NCBI GenBank assembly: GCA_029866125.1
Contig: JARWZZ010000021.1
Coordinates: forward strand, 1-64,000
Source of the DNA: Limnobacter sp.
GTDB lineage: Bacteria; Pseudomonadota; Gammaproteobacteria; Burkholderiales; Burkholderiaceae_B
Length of the DNA: 64,000 nt
Direction: 5' to 3'
Part shown: positions 24,331-36,872 of the stretch, piece by piece
How positions within the stretch are numbered: the first letter of the stretch is position 1
Layout of the letters: each line of letters begins with the position of its first letter
Translations under genes and position numbers: made by a program
Notes under the pieces: generated by a model
The model's input: the letters and a program-made list of their open reading frames with translations, nothing else
Databases searched by the model: none
What the model was told of the DNA's origin: nothing

Positions 24331-24359
24331 ATTATGAACAATAATCGGGGATAGGTCAA
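24331..24359 (-). promoter_or_regulatory. sigma-70 promoter of tRNA-Lys
   Basis: On the minus strand TTGACC (24359-24354), a 17-base spacer, then CATAAT (24336-24331). Both boxes are one base off consensus with ideal spacing. Transcription should start near 24324, giving a 5' leader of about 48 bases. Confidence 0.82.
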
Positions 24360-24375
24360 GCCCTGTGTTTGCAAA

Positions 24376-24869
24376 TTATTCAGTTTTTTCGAACTCGTAC
24401 GGATTCGCAATTTTGAAGCGTTTCAGGATCTCAACCTCCCGGCCTTCCATCACCCGTGCTTGCCCATCCGTTTCATGCACATAGCCTTGTGCGTGTAGGC
24501 AGCCATGCACGATCAAGTGGGCCAAGTGGGCAATCGGGTCCTTGCCTTGTTCAATGGCCTCTTTTGCAATGACATCGGTGCAAATCACAATGTCGGCCAT
24601 AAATTCAGGCAGGCTGGAATCCCTTCCCACAAGCATGCCGGGCATGTCCATCGGAAAAGTCAGCACATTGGTGGCGTATTCCTTGCCTCGGAAGTCTGAA
24701 TTTAAGCTTCTGCCCTCATCCACGCCCACAAAGCGAATGGTAATTTCGGCACTGTCAGCAAAGCAGGCGCGCACCCAACGGCGAATTTGGACGTTTTTCA
24801 CCTCTGAAAAAGGGGGGTGGTCAGCCTCCATGGCCCATTGAATCGCCACATGGACGCGTGGTGCGGTTG

Positions 24870-24873
<4 letters not shown>
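24376..24873 (-). CDS. ybeY: endoribonuclease YbeY (rRNA maturation factor)
   Basis: 165 residues. The single-strand endoribonuclease motif is HGCLHAQGYVH with zinc ligands H123, H127 and H133, preceded by the family block ATNVLTFP (68-75) and LNSDFRGKEYATN. YbeY acts in 16S rRNA 3' processing and ribosome quality control, together with the PhoH-like protein YbeZ. That gene lies just upstream and overlaps by four bases (ATGA), the usual proteobacterial arrangement. A CorC-like gene, common downstream in other bacteria, is absent; the tRNA-Lys unit follows instead. Confidence 0.94.
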
Positions 24874-25874
<1,001 letters not shown>

Positions 25875-25972
25875 GGGGTGCTTCAAAATAGGGTGCAACA
25901 AAAGTAATTCAGGGTTGTTCAAAACACAGTGTAAAGCGAGTCTGGGGCCATCGGCAAACCTCGAGTTCTGAT

Positions 25973-27502
25973 TTAATCCTCGGGTGTGGAATAAAGCGGC
26001 GGAAAGCTGACCCTTACCAGCGTACCCGGTCTGCCTGGGGCGGTGCAGTGTGGGTTGTTTTCAATCACCACGGTGGCTTTGTGTTGGATGGCGGTTTCTT
26101 GCACAATCGCCAAGCCCAAGCCCGAGCCATCTTGGTTGGTGCCTAACACCCGGTAAAAGCGGTCAAACACCAGCTTACGTTCGCCAATTGGAATGCCGGG
26201 GCCGTCGTCTTCCACTTCCAATGCAACTGCGCCACGCTGGGGGCCATCGTCTATCCGCACCGTGACGCGACCGTTCTCTGGGGTGTAACGCAGGGCATTT
26301 TCCACCAAATTTTTCAGCATTTCAGACAGCATCAAAGTTTGCCCCATCACATAAACTGGGTGCTCAGGCACTTCGACGCCCAAATCAATGTGCTTGTTCA
26401 TGGCTTCAGGCACAAAGTCCCGCGTAATGCCGCGCGCAATGTGCGTCAAATCCAGTTGCTCGTATTTCAATACGGAAGGGGCCTCGGTGCGGGCCAAGGC
26501 CAGCAATTGATTCACCAAGCGGGTTGACCTTTCGGTGCCCACTTTGAGGCGGCGCAGGTTGCGTAAGCGGGCAGCGGGGTCGTCTTCATCAGCCAGCAGT
26601 TCAACCTGCATGCGCAGGCCTGCCAATGGGGTTTTAAGTTGATGGGCTGCATCCGCAACAAACCTTTTTTGGGTTTCGATGTTGTGCGCCAAGCGGGTCA
26701 ATTGGTCGTTCAGGGCGCTAATCACGGGTATCAATTCTTCAGGTGTGTCTTTGGTTTCAAGCGCACTCAAATCATCCGGTTTGCGCATGCGTATCACGTC
26801 CAGCAAGCTATTCAGTGGCGCAATGCCGCGTGACAAACCAAACCACACCAGCAACACCGCAAGCGGCAGAATAACAAACTGTGGAAGAATTACCCCCTTG
26901 ATAATCTCGTTGGCCAGGCTTTCACGTTTGCCCAATGTTTCCGCAATTTGCACCAACACATAGCGCTCATCCCCGGCAATCGGCAGTTCCAGCCACAAAT
27001 AGCCCACGCGGAAGTCTTGCGCATTCACCACAATGTCGCGAAAGTTGACTACGCCAGTTTCGATATTGACTCGCTCTGGGATGGGCAGTGTTTTTTCCTG
27101 CCCCAGCAAAAACTCACCGGTGCGGCCTTTGACTTGGACGCGGATTTCATCCAGGCCATCTGCCTGCAGAATTTCTAGGGTTTTACCCGGCAGGATAAGC
27201 TTCGGTTGACGTGCTTGACTCGCTACTTCCTGCGCCAGCACGGTAATTTTGTCGTCGAGTATTTGGTCAAAAGGGTCATTGGCAATGGATTTGGCAACCA
27301 GGTAAGTCACCGCAATACTCATCGGCCAAAGTATCAGCAGGGGTGCCAGCATCCAATCCAGTATTTCCCCGAATAGGGAACGTCTGCGCCGCTGGTCGGT
27401 GGAAAGGGGGTTCTTATTAAACCAAGACAACCGGCGCACCCCATGCCCAAATTCTTGCACTATCCATTCAGGGCTTCCTTGTCCACGTACTTCTCCAAGC
27501 AA
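25973..27502 (-). CDS. sensor histidine kinase (TctE/QseC-like)
   Basis: 509 residues if started at 27502, which overlaps the regulator gene by 43 bases. A GTG at 27439 (VRRLSWFNKN) would leave a 20-base gap and is at least as likely. Membrane segments lie at about 50-72 and 203-222, with a periplasmic sensor of about 130 residues of the TctE N-terminal type (DPFDQILDDKITVLAQEV). HAMP-like linker, then HisKA with DAAHQLKTPLAGL (H287), N-box LVENALRYTP, G1 DDGPGIP and G2 GSGLGLAIV. The DAAHQLKTPLAG box is typical of TctE/QseC sensors, which often detect carboxylates or cations. Its signal here is unknown. Confidence 0.9.
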   Translation of the reverse strand: MLGEVRGQGSPEWIVQEFGHGVRRLSWFNKNPLSTDQRRRRSLFGEILDWMLAPLLILWPMSIAVTYLVAKSIANDPFDQILDDKITVLAQEVASQARQPKLILPGKTLEILQADGLDEIRVQVKGRTGEFLLGQEKTLPIPERVNIETGVVNFRDIVVNAQDFRVGYLWLELPIAGDERYVLVQIAETLGKRESLANEIIKGVILPQFVILPLAVLLVWFGLSRGIAPLNSLLDVIRMRKPDDLSALETKDTPEELIPVISALNDQLTRLAHNIETQKRFVADAAHQLKTPLAGLRMQVELLADEDDPAARLRNLRRLKVGTERSTRLVNQLLALARTEAPSVLKYEQLDLTHIARGITRDFVPEAMNKHIDLGVEVPEHPVYVMGQTLMLSEMLKNLVENALRYTPENGRVTVRIDDGPQRGAVALEVEDDGPGIPIGERKLVFDRFYRVLGTNQDGSGLGLAIVQETAIQHKATVVIENNPHCTAPGRPGTLVRVSFPPLYSTPED

Positions 27503-28149
27503 TAGCCCAAGCCGCGCACGGTGGCAATGCGTACGCCGTTGACTTCAATTTTTTTGCGCAAGCGGTGAATGTACACTTCAATCGCGTTGTTGCTGACTTC
27601 CTCGCCCCATTCACACAGGTGGTCTACAAATTGATCTTTGCTGACCAAGCGCCCAACCCGTTGCAACAACACCTCCAGCAGGCCCACTTCACGGGCAGAC
27701 AGGTCCAGCATTTCTTCATTCAAAAACGCCACGCGGCCTACTTGGTCAAACACCAAGGGCCCATGCTTCCAAATGCTGGTGCTGCCGCCCGAACCACGCC
27801 GTGTCAGCGCACGCACGCGGGCTTCCAGTTCTTTCAGTTCGAAGGGTTTGGCCATGTAGTCGTCTGCACCGGCATCAAGGCCTTGTACACGTTGTTCAAC
27901 ACTGTCTGCAGCCGTCAAAATAAGCACGGGCATGTGGTTGTTGCGGGCGCGTAGCTTGCGTAGCACTTCCAGCCCGCTCATTTTGGGCAGGCCCAAATCC
28001 AGAATTAACAAATCGAAATTCATGGTGGTGAGCGCGGTGTCAGCATCGCTGCCAGTGAACATGCAGTCCACTGCATAGCCCGCTTGGCGGAGCGACTGGG
28101 ACAGCCCCTCGGAAAGTAAATTGTCGTCTTCGGCTAGAAGAATTTTCAT
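27460..28149 (-). CDS. OmpR-family response regulator (TctD/QseB-like)
   Basis: 229 residues. The receiver domain has D8-D9, phosphoacceptor D51 (LILDLGLPKMSG), VLILTAADSVEQRVQGLDAGADDYMAKPF, and the linker RALTRRGSGG. The C-terminal winged helix has LSAREVGLLEVLLQRVGRLVS, NAIEVYIHRLRKKIEVNGV and RGLGYCLEKY. It lies directly before its sensor kinase in the operon. A 73-base gap separates it from pyrF, which is upstream on the same strand. Confidence 0.93.
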   Translation of the reverse strand: MKILLAEDDNLLSEGLSQSLRQAGYAVDCMFTGSDADTALTTMNFDLLILDLGLPKMSGLEVLRKLRARNNHMPVLILTAADSVEQRVQGLDAGADDYMAKPFELKELEARVRALTRRGSGGSTSIWKHGPLVFDQVGRVAFLNEEMLDLSAREVGLLEVLLQRVGRLVSKDQFVDHLCEWGEEVSNNAIEVYIHRLRKKIEVNGVRIATVRGLGYCLEKYVDKEALNG

Positions 28150-28222
28150 GGTGGTACTTGTCTCCTTGGATTGGCCTTCTTATTGAGGTACTTAGCGAGG
28201 CGTCCTGAATTCAAGTCTGATT

Positions 28223-29083
28223 CTAGCCTGAAAGCGAGGCCTGTTTTGCAAATTCAATGGCGGAGCGTGTTCGTTCTGCCTCTGCCGCTGCCGCTTGCGC
28301 AAAATCAGCCCCTTGGCTGGCGTATAAAATGGCGCGTGATGAGTTGATCAATAAGCCCCAGCCTTGGCTGTTCAGCCCGTTGCTTACAGTGCCTTTCAAA
28401 TCACCGCCTTGGGCACCAATACCCGGCACCAGCAATGGGGCGTCGCCCACGCGTTGGCGCACCGTGCGAATTTCCTCTGGGTAGGTGGCACCCACAACCA
28501 AGCCCACTTGTTGGTGTGGGTTCCATGTGGTGGTGGCCAAAGTGGCCACGGTTTCAAACAGGGCTTCGTGTTTTTCGGTTTGCAAAAACTGCAAATCATT
28601 GCCGCCGGGGTTGGAGGTGCGGCACAGCAAAAACAGGCCACGGTCTGGGTAGGCGTGGTAGGGCTCAACGGAATCGCTGCCCATGTAGGGGCTTAGGGTG
28701 ACTGAATCGGCCTTGTACCGTTCAAATGCTTCAATGGCGTATTGCTTGGCCGTGGCGCCAATGTCACCCCGTTTGGCATCCAACACCACCGTGGCATGGG
28801 GGGCCAATTCGTGAATTGCGGCGATGATGTTCTCTAGCGCGGCTTCGGCCCGGTTGGCTGCAAAGTAGGCAATCTGGGGTTTGAAGGAGCAGGCATATTC
28901 GGCCGTGGCTTTCACGATTTCAATGCAAAATTTTTCAATCCCAGCGGCATCGCTTGAATATCCAACAGGCATGCGGCTGATGTCGGGGTCCAAACCCACG
29001 CACAACATGGAATTGCTACTTGTCCAACTGTGTTGTAGGCGGGCAGGGAAAGTCTTGAATTGCTGAAATCGGTCGGCGGCCAT
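28223..29083 (-). CDS. pyrF: orotidine 5'-phosphate decarboxylase
   Basis: 286 residues from ATG 29083 (MAADRFQQFK). An upstream start at 29137 adds 18 unlikely residues; neither start has a good SD. This is the longer type-2 PyrF (about 270-290 residues) common in beta-proteobacteria and actinobacteria: CVGLDPD, FKPQIAYFAA, VVLDAKRGDIGATA (catalytic Lys/Asp), VTLSPYMGSDSVEPY, LCRTSNPG, LVVGATYPEE and LVPGIGAQGGD. It makes UMP in de novo pyrimidine synthesis in the cytosol. Confidence 0.95.
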   Translation of the reverse strand: MAADRFQQFKTFPARLQHSWTSSNSMLCVGLDPDISRMPVGYSSDAAGIEKFCIEIVKATAEYACSFKPQIAYFAANRAEAALENIIAAIHELAPHATVVLDAKRGDIGATAKQYAIEAFERYKADSVTLSPYMGSDSVEPYHAYPDRGLFLLCRTSNPGGNDLQFLQTEKHEALFETVATLATTTWNPHQQVGLVVGATYPEEIRTVRQRVGDAPLLVPGIGAQGGDLKGTVSNGLNSQGWGLLINSSRAILYASQGADFAQAAAAEAERTRSAIEFAKQASLSG

Positions 29084-29221
29084 GGCAGGAAAGGTGGGGG
29101 GTCCAAAGATGCCCTGTATTGTACAGCCACCGGGCAAGCCCTAAGGGGAATTGTCATCTGAAAGGGGTACACTGCGCCCAACATCCAGACGCAACGCACT
29201 TCCAGACGACACTTCGCAGCC

Positions 29222-30118
29222 ATGCCTTCATTTCAACTCAGTGCCCGCCAAATTCAGTTACTGCTGATGATGACTGTCATTTGGGGTATCAACTGGACGG
29301 TGATGAAGTACGCCACCAACCAAATGCCCCCTTTGACGTTTCGCACCATCAGCATGGTGTTGGCATTGCTCACGCTTTGGGCGATGGCTGCAGCCATGAA
29401 AGTCCCACTGAAGGTGCCTAGCCATTTGCTTCCCCGTGTGATGTTATTGTCTATTCCCAACATGATTGGTTGGCACATTCTGTGCATTTTGGCAGTCAAT
29501 GAGTTAAGCGTTGGGCGCGCCGCAATTTTGGGTTACACCATGCCGGTTTGGGCGGTTGTGGCGGGGCTGTTTTTTGGGCAAAGCATGAACCGACGGTCTT
29601 GGGCGGGGCTTGCCTTGGCCATGTGCGGCGTGGTTTTGCTGTTGATTAACGAGCTGCAAAGCATGGTGGGCAAGCCTTTTGGGGTGTTACTAATGCTGGC
29701 TGCAGCATTTAGCTGGGGTTTGGGTACCATTTTGATTCGCCGTTACCCCACTGGTTTGCATGCGGTCACATTTGCCCATGCCATGCTGTACCCCACGATT
29801 GCCTCGATGGCGCTGGCCACTTGGGTGTTGGAGGGCAGTCAATTTGCCATTCCTACAGGTTTTAACCAATGGTGGCCGATTTTTTACAACGCCATTGGTG
29901 TGATTGCATTTTGCCAGGTGGGTTGGTTCAGCTTGGCTGCTTCACTCCCGCCGATTGTGTCCAGTTTGTCGATCATGATTATCCCAGTGGTGGGCGTGAT
30001 GTCCGGCGTGGTGTTTATGGGTGAACAACCCCGCTGGACAGACCTTGCCGCCTTGGGCGCCATACTGGCTGCCATGGCGGTGGTGTTGGTGCCGTCAAAA
30101 AAAACCAATGCCCTGTAG
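29222..30118 (+). CDS. EamA/DMT-family drug/metabolite transporter
   Basis: 298 residues with about ten membrane helices in two EamA repeats. The first begins LLLMMTVIWGINWTVMKYA and the second LLMLAAAFSWGLGTILIRRY. PVWAVVAGLFFGQSMNRRSWAGLALAM and GVMSGVVFMGEQPRWTDLAALGAILAAMAVVL are typical ends of each repeat. It is probably an inner-membrane exporter of amino acids or metabolites. It is divergent from pyrF, and its last 24 bases overlap the convergent metR gene. A link to methionine or related export is possible from that neighbourhood but is inference. Confidence 0.9.
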   Translation: MPSFQLSARQIQLLLMMTVIWGINWTVMKYATNQMPPLTFRTISMVLALLTLWAMAAAMKVPLKVPSHLLPRVMLLSIPNMIGWHILCILAVNELSVGRAAILGYTMPVWAVVAGLFFGQSMNRRSWAGLALAMCGVVLLLINELQSMVGKPFGVLLMLAAAFSWGLGTILIRRYPTGLHAVTFAHAMLYPTIASMALATWVLEGSQFAIPTGFNQWWPIFYNAIGVIAFCQVGWFSLAASLPPIVSSLSIMIIPVVGVMSGVVFMGEQPRWTDLAALGAILAAMAVVLVPSKKTNAL

Positions 30119-31018
30119 GTGTTTGGCCGAGGTGTCTTTCATCACTTCAACAAAATCCAGGGTGTAGGGTTTGTTGGCCAAGGCCTTTGGTAGTGCCGCG
30201 TACAGGCGGCTTGTTAAGCCCTTCCTGCCCAGTTGCACTTGCGCCACGTAATTGCGGTCTACATACTGTTTCACTGCCCAAGCGGGTAGGGCGGATATGC
30301 CCCGCCCACTGGCCACCAGTTGCAGCAGTGCCACGGTAAGCTCGCTGTTGCGGCGTTTGGGTTTTACGCCAGCAGGGGCTAAAAAATGTTGAATCACATC
30401 CAGCATGTCGTCGGGTACTGGGTAGCTCAGCAAGGTTTGCCCTTCAAAATCCTCAGGCACCAGGTACTTTTTGTTTGCAAGTTCGGAGTCCACAGGCACC
30501 ACCCCCACCATTTCGAATTGAAACAGCGGTCGGCTGACAATTCCGTCCTCTTCACACGCCTCCGACACAATCGCAAGCTCAGCTTGACCCGCATGCAACA
30601 AAGCCACGGGGTCAGAGTGAAAGCCCGACACGATGTCCAGCTCGACCTCTGGCCAGCGCTTTCGGTACACATCCATGCTGGGCATTAGCCAATCAAAACA
30701 GGTGTGGCATTCAACGGCCACCCGCAGCGGCCCACCCGCACCCTCTTTTAATTGCTGTATGTCCAACTCGGCTTGATCAAACTGGGCCAGCACGCTGCGC
30801 CCCAATTCCAACAAGCGTTGCCCCGTCAGGCTAAACCGGCTTTGGCCTGCCTGCTTGAACACCAAGGGCTCGCCAAAATGGTCCTCTAACACCTTCACTT
30901 GATGCGACACGGCTGATTGCGTAATGCACAGCAACTCTGCCGCGCGCGACAAGCTGCCCGTTTCCTCGATGGCAAGCAAGGTACGTAGGTGACGCACTTC
31001 CAGTACATTTCTATTCAT
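30095..31018 (-). CDS. metR: LysR-family regulator MetR (homocysteine-responsive)
   Basis: 307 residues. HTH: LRTLLAIEETGSLSRAAELL, CITQSAVSHQVKVLEDHFG. The effector domain contains VECHTCFDWLMPSMDVYRKRWPEV, the MetR homocysteine-binding signature, and later GRGISALPAWAVKQYV. It is divergent from metE, the classic MetR arrangement. In enterobacteria MetR activates metE with homocysteine as co-inducer. I assign the name on both sequence and context. Confidence 0.9.
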   Translation of the reverse strand: MNRNVLEVRHLRTLLAIEETGSLSRAAELLCITQSAVSHQVKVLEDHFGEPLVFKQAGQSRFSLTGQRLLELGRSVLAQFDQAELDIQQLKEGAGGPLRVAVECHTCFDWLMPSMDVYRKRWPEVELDIVSGFHSDPVALLHAGQAELAIVSEACEEDGIVSRPLFQFEMVGVVPVDSELANKKYLVPEDFEGQTLLSYPVPDDMLDVIQHFLAPAGVKPKRRNSELTVALLQLVASGRGISALPAWAVKQYVDRNYVAQVQLGRKGLTSRLYAALPKALANKPYTLDFVEVMKDTSAKHLQGIGFF

Positions 31019-31044
31019 GAAATTAATTCACTTTTTACCAAAAT

Positions 31045-31062
31045 ATTATTCGTTTGAATAAT
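31045..31062. promoter_or_regulatory. inverted repeat between metR and metE (candidate MetR site)
   Basis: ATTATTC-GTTT-GAATAAT is a perfect 7-bp inverted repeat in the 107-base divergent region, about 65 bases before metE. TGAATAATGTCA, overlapping its right arm, resembles the MetR site TGAA-N5-TTCA with one shift. A MetR operator is likely somewhere here, but the exact boxes are uncertain. Confidence 0.45.
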
Positions 31063-31125
31063 GTCATTCTAGCAGCCAAACTTGCCAGCTGATCCCAAAT
31101 CAATTGAAAAATAAAAGGTGCAAAC

Positions 31126-33555
31126 ATGATCAAGTCCCATATCCTTGGCTTTCCCAGAGTTGGCGAGCAACGTGAACTCAAGTTCGAGCTTGAGCGTTTT
31201 TGGAGTGGTGAGTCCACACAAGAACAATTACTCAACACCGGCAAAACCCTGCGCCAAAAGCATTGGCAGGCACAAGTGGATTCCGGTCTGGATTGGGTCA
31301 GCGTGGGTGACTTCAGCTTTTACGACCTGATGGCCGACCACATCCAACTGCTGGGCTGTGAGCCCGCTCGCTTTAACTTTCAGGAGGGGCAGGGGCAACT
31401 GGAGCGCTACTTCCGCATGGTGCGTGGGCAAAGCAACTCAGGTGCCCACTCAAGTTGTCATTTAAGCCATGGCACCCGCCACGAATCAAGCAGCAGTTTT
31501 GCGCTTGAAATGACCAAATGGTTTGACACCAACTACCATTACATGGTGCCTGAGTTCAATACCAAAACTCAATTTTCTGCGCACCCGCAAAACTTGATTG
31601 CGCAAATCAATGAGGCTCAAGCTTTGAGCCTGCCGGTTAAAGTCAGCCTGATTGGCCCGCTTACTTTTTTGTATTTGGGAAAATTCAAACAAGACTGGAA
31701 AAACACTGAACTAGACCCTCACGCCAAGCCCTACCCAGCATTGGATTTGTTGGATAATTTGCTCAACACCTATTCACAGATTCTTCACGACATTCACCAA
31801 CAAGGCGTGGAATGGGTGCAAATGGATGAGCCCATTCTGTCGCTGGATTTGTCGCCCCAGTGGTTGGCTGCACTTGATAAAACCTACAGCTTCCTTAAAG
31901 CCAGTGGGCCTAAAATTTTGCTCGCCACTTATTTTGGTAGTACGCAAGGCCAAACCAGCCAAATTTGCAAACTGCCTGTGGATGGCTTGCATGTGGACTG
32001 CGTGCGCGCGGTGGAAGATTTGCCGCTTATTCTGGATTGGTTGCCCAACTACAAAGTACTGTCCATGGGTGTGGTGGATGGGCGCAACATCTGGAAAACC
32101 AACCTCGACAAAGCCCTGCAGCGCGTGCATTCCGCATTTGCTGCCGGTAAAGGTAAAGAGCAGGGGCAAGTGTGGTTGTCGTCTAGTTGCTCCCTATTGC
32201 ACAGCCCGTATTCCTTCGCCAGTGACCAAGTGGTCAACCCACAGGTGAGGCCGTGGTTGGCTGGCGCCTTGGAAAAGCTAGCGGAAATCAATCTACTTAA
32301 ACAGGCCCTGCAGGCCGATTTGCAAGGGCTTGAGCGCCCGCTCAAAGTCAAAAACGCCTTACATGCGCAAAGCAATATTTTAGAAAACCGTGCCAACAGC
32401 CCCTTGTTGAACAATGCGCAAGTGGCGCAGCGTTTGGGTTCACTCAAGGGAAGTGACAGCATGCGTGCCTTGCCATTTCAAGCAAGGCAAGCGCAGCAAA
32501 AAAAACGCTTTCACTTGCCAATATTTCCAACCACCACCATTGGGTCTTTTCCGCAAACCAAGGCAATACGCGCCTTGCGTTCAGCCTTTAAAAAAGGTCA
32601 ACTGAGTCGGGTCGATTATTGGACCGCCATCAAAGCGGAAATCAGTGCAGTCATCGATTTTCAGGAGGAAATTGGCATTGATGTGTTGGTGCATGGCGAG
32701 GCCGAGCGCAATGACATGGTCGAGTATTTTGGCGAGCAATTGGAAGGCTTTACCTTTTCAGCCAACGGGTGGGTGCAGTCCTATGGCTCGCGCTGCGTCA
32801 AGCCGCCCATTTTATTTGGTGATGTGTGCCGCCCCACACCCATGACGGTTGAAGTGGCCAGCTATGCACAAAGCTTAAGCCCTAAGCCCGTCAAAGGCAT
32901 GTTGACTGGCCCTGTTACCATTTTGCAATGGAGTTTTGTGCGCGACGACCAACCCCGCGCCACCACAGCCCTGCAAATTGCCTTGGCCATTCGGGATGAA
33001 GTGTGTGATCTGGAGGCCGCTGGCATCGGCATGATCCAGATTGACGAGCCCGCCTACCGCGAGGGCTTACCCCTGCGCAAAGCCCAATGGGGGCAATATT
33101 TGGAGTGGGCCAGCCGCGCCTTCCGCATTTCAGCCAGTGGCGTGCGCAGCGACACGCAGATTCACACCCACATGTGCTATTCGGAGTTCAATGACATACT
33201 TCCCGCCATTGCGGGAATGGATGCGGATGTCATTACGATTGAAACCAGCCGGTCTGACATGGAATTGCTGCGTGGGTTTGGCGAATTCAAATACCCCAAC
33301 GAGATTGGCCCCGGCGTGTACGACATTCATTCACCCCGAGTGCCGCGTCTGAATGAAATGGTGCGCTTAATCCGCAAAGCCAACGAAGTAATACCTGCAG
33401 AAAACCTGTGGGTCAACCCGGACTGTGGGCTAAAAACTCGGGATTGGCCCGAAACGGAAGCTGCGCTGAAATTGATGGTGCAGGCCGCCAAGCAGCTTCG
33501 TCAGGAAGCCACCGGTCGAACTGGCGTCAATTCAATTGTGAAAGTACTTTCTTGA
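31126..33555 (+). CDS. metE: cobalamin-independent methionine synthase
   Basis: 809 residues against about 755 in E. coli. It transfers methyl from 5-methyltetrahydropteroyl-triglutamate to homocysteine. N-terminal domain: [23 protein letters not shown]-terminal catalytic domain: [20 protein letters not shown], the zinc ligands H682 and C684 (HMC), and C767 ([10 protein letters not shown]), [14 protein letters not shown]. The extra length comes mainly from an insert at about residues 103-125 ([20 protein letters not shown]) and a longer interdomain linker (about 405-465). Neither removes catalytic residues. Its stop overlaps the convergent flavin reductase gene by 24 bases. Confidence 0.95.
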   Translation: MIKSHILGFPRVGEQRELKFELERFWSGESTQEQLLNTGKTLRQKHWQAQVDSGLDWVSVGDFSFYDLMADHIQLLGCEPARFNFQEGQGQLERYFRMVRGQSNSGAHSSCHLSHGTRHESSSSFALEMTKWFDTNYHYMVPEFNTKTQFSAHPQNLIAQINEAQALSLPVKVSLIGPLTFLYLGKFKQDWKNTELDPHAKPYPALDLLDNLLNTYSQILHDIHQQGVEWVQMDEPILSLDLSPQWLAALDKTYSFLKASGPKILLATYFGSTQGQTSQICKLPVDGLHVDCVRAVEDLPLILDWLPNYKVLSMGVVDGRNIWKTNLDKALQRVHSAFAAGKGKEQGQVWLSSSCSLLHSPYSFASDQVVNPQVRPWLAGALEKLAEINLLKQALQADLQGLERPLKVKNALHAQSNILENRANSPLLNNAQVAQRLGSLKGSDSMRALPFQARQAQQKKRFHLPIFPTTTIGSFPQTKAIRALRSAFKKGQLSRVDYWTAIKAEISAVIDFQEEIGIDVLVHGEAERNDMVEYFGEQLEGFTFSANGWVQSYGSRCVKPPILFGDVCRPTPMTVEVASYAQSLSPKPVKGMLTGPVTILQWSFVRDDQPRATTALQIALAIRDEVCDLEAAGIGMIQIDEPAYREGLPLRKAQWGQYLEWASRAFRISASGVRSDTQIHTHMCYSEFNDILPAIAGMDADVITIETSRSDMELLRGFGEFKYPNEIGPGVYDIHSPRVPRLNEMVRLIRKANEVIPAENLWVNPDCGLKTRDWPETEAALKLMVQAAKQLRQEATGRTGVNSIVKVLS

Positions 33556-34056
33556 CCGGTACACCAAAGCCTCACCCTCACGGTAATCGCAACGCAGGGC
33601 TTCACCCACCATAATCAGGTGGTCGCCCTCGTCGTAGCGGCTTCTTACCCGGCATTCAAAATGGGCCAGTGCTTCTGGAATCAGGGGCACGCCTTCCAAA
33701 CCTTCTATCACCTCAAGGCCTGCAAAACGGTCGCCTTTGAAAGTCGAAAAGTGGTGAGACAAAGCCTCTTGGTGAGAAGCCAAAATGCTTACGCCGTAAT
33801 GGGTGGCCTGTGCAAACGCATCATGGCTGCTTGCCTTTTTGGACAAACTCCACAGCACCAAAGGTGGGTGCAACGAAACGGAGTTAAATGAGTTGGCGGT
33901 TACGCCCACATATTTGCCCGTAGCATCTTTGGTGGTAATAATGGTAATGCCGGTCGCAAACTGTGAGAGTGCTTGCCGGAACATGTGAGCGTCCAATTCT
34001 TTGTCGCCCTCGCGCTTCTCAGCGCCTACAAATTCAAATGCTTTGGGTGAAGACAT
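33532..34056 (-). CDS. flavin reductase-like (FMN-binding split barrel) protein
   Basis: 174 residues from ATG 34056 (MSSPKAFEFV). The family pattern is clear: FRQALSQFATGITIITT, VGVTANSFNSVSLHPPLVLWSL, YGVSILASHQEALSHHFS, and DHLIMVGEAL with the conserved final HLIMVGEV-type strand. It probably reduces FMN/FAD with NAD(P)H, supplying reduced flavin to a monooxygenase. No monooxygenase is adjacent. Alternatively it simply binds FMN. It converges with metE and has no obvious co-transcribed partner. Confidence 0.88.
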   Translation of the reverse strand: MSSPKAFEFVGAEKREGDKELDAHMFRQALSQFATGITIITTKDATGKYVGVTANSFNSVSLHPPLVLWSLSKKASSHDAFAQATHYGVSILASHQEALSHHFSTFKGDRFAGLEVIEGLEGVPLIPEALAHFECRVRSRYDEGDHLIMVGEALRCDYREGEALVYRSRKYFHN

Positions 34057-34158
34057 ACTGCTTCTTCTAAGGTGGTTTATTGTTCTTACCACCCCATTGT
34101 GCCAAACCCAACGCTTTTTTGCTTGAGTGAGTGCTCCAATACTTGGCCTAGAAGGCTG

Positions 34159-34839
34159 TTAACGTCCAATTTCTTGCAGAAAGTGGTTCATCGTGGGGGC
34201 CTCTACCAGCTTTGTAATCAATTCCTCGGCAATCCGTTTGCGGTAACTGCCCGGCGCAGGCTGCCAAGCTTGTTCAAATACATCCATCTTAAAATGCAAT
34301 TGCTGCCTTAAAGTCCGCACCAAGCCGCCCGCCATAATGTCCAGCCGCTCATGATTGCGCAAAAACGCCTCGTCGTAATTCATCACGCCTTGAATTTTGC
34401 TGATGATGGGCCCGCTGTCCAAGCGCTCGTCCACAATTTTGTGCAGTTGCACAGTAAAAAGCGATTTGCGGTCCAATATGTCGTGAATGGCTGGTGTGGC
34501 ACCACGGTTGGTTTCTAAGTCACCTGGGTGCATGTTGTACACCCCTTTGAAATTTTGAATCACATCCATCGGCAGGCGGTAGGCAAACCCAGCCACCATG
34601 CAGTGCTCCATGGGCCCCATATTCAGTAGCGTTTCCTGCATGTGCTCTGGGCTTTCAAGTACTTTAAATTGCAGGTTGCGGTCTTTGCACCACTTGGCTA
34701 AGTTGTCTTTGCCCAAAAAATCAGAGTCGCAGGCCACCAATTCCACATCAGCAACAGCGCACCATTCATGTAGCGGCCTCCAATAACTGCCCAGAATGAC
34801 GGAGCGTTTGGGTTTTTCAGCAAAAGGATTGAAATTCAT
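34159..34839 (-). CDS. formyltransferase-fold protein (Fmt N-terminal-like)
   Basis: 226 residues. It resembles the catalytic domain of methionyl-tRNA formyltransferase/GART enzymes: VILGSYWRPL near the start, and YNMHPGDLETNRGATP carrying the N and H of the formyl-transfer triad. RLDSGPIISK contains the conserved Asp. There is no C-terminal tRNA-binding domain, and the protein is shorter than Fmt (about 310), so it is not the cell's Fmt. Candidate substrates are amino sugars or other amines. It is divergent from tgt, with 138 bases between them holding no gene. Confidence 0.8.
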   Translation of the reverse strand: MNFNPFAEKPKRSVILGSYWRPLHEWCAVADVELVACDSDFLGKDNLAKWCKDRNLQFKVLESPEHMQETLLNMGPMEHCMVAGFAYRLPMDVIQNFKGVYNMHPGDLETNRGATPAIHDILDRKSLFTVQLHKIVDERLDSGPIISKIQGVMNYDEAFLRNHERLDIMAGGLVRTLRQQLHFKMDVFEQAWQPAPGSYRKRIAEELITKLVEAPTMNHFLQEIGR

Positions 34840-34944
34840 TGCAATACGCTCAAAAAAGGGGGACTAGGCGGCACAATAAACTGCACCAGCATGGTGTTCA
34901 GTGCCAAATTCACCCCCAGAGTTCCTGAACACCCACTAAAATAA

Positions 34945-36836
<1,892 letters not shown>

Positions 36837-36872
36837 AGGTTAGATTAAAGGAGTATGCTGGTTTTTTAACGC

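Noticed and set aside
34159..34839. Methionyl-tRNA formyltransferase (fmt)
   Set aside because: It lacks the C-terminal tRNA-binding domain and is about 85 residues too short; only the formyltransferase fold is supported.
36855..36869. Four-codon leader frame (ATG CTG GTT TTT TAA) before the lipocalin
   Set aside because: The AAAGGAG lies only one base from this ATG, too close for good initiation, so a functional leader peptide is not supported.
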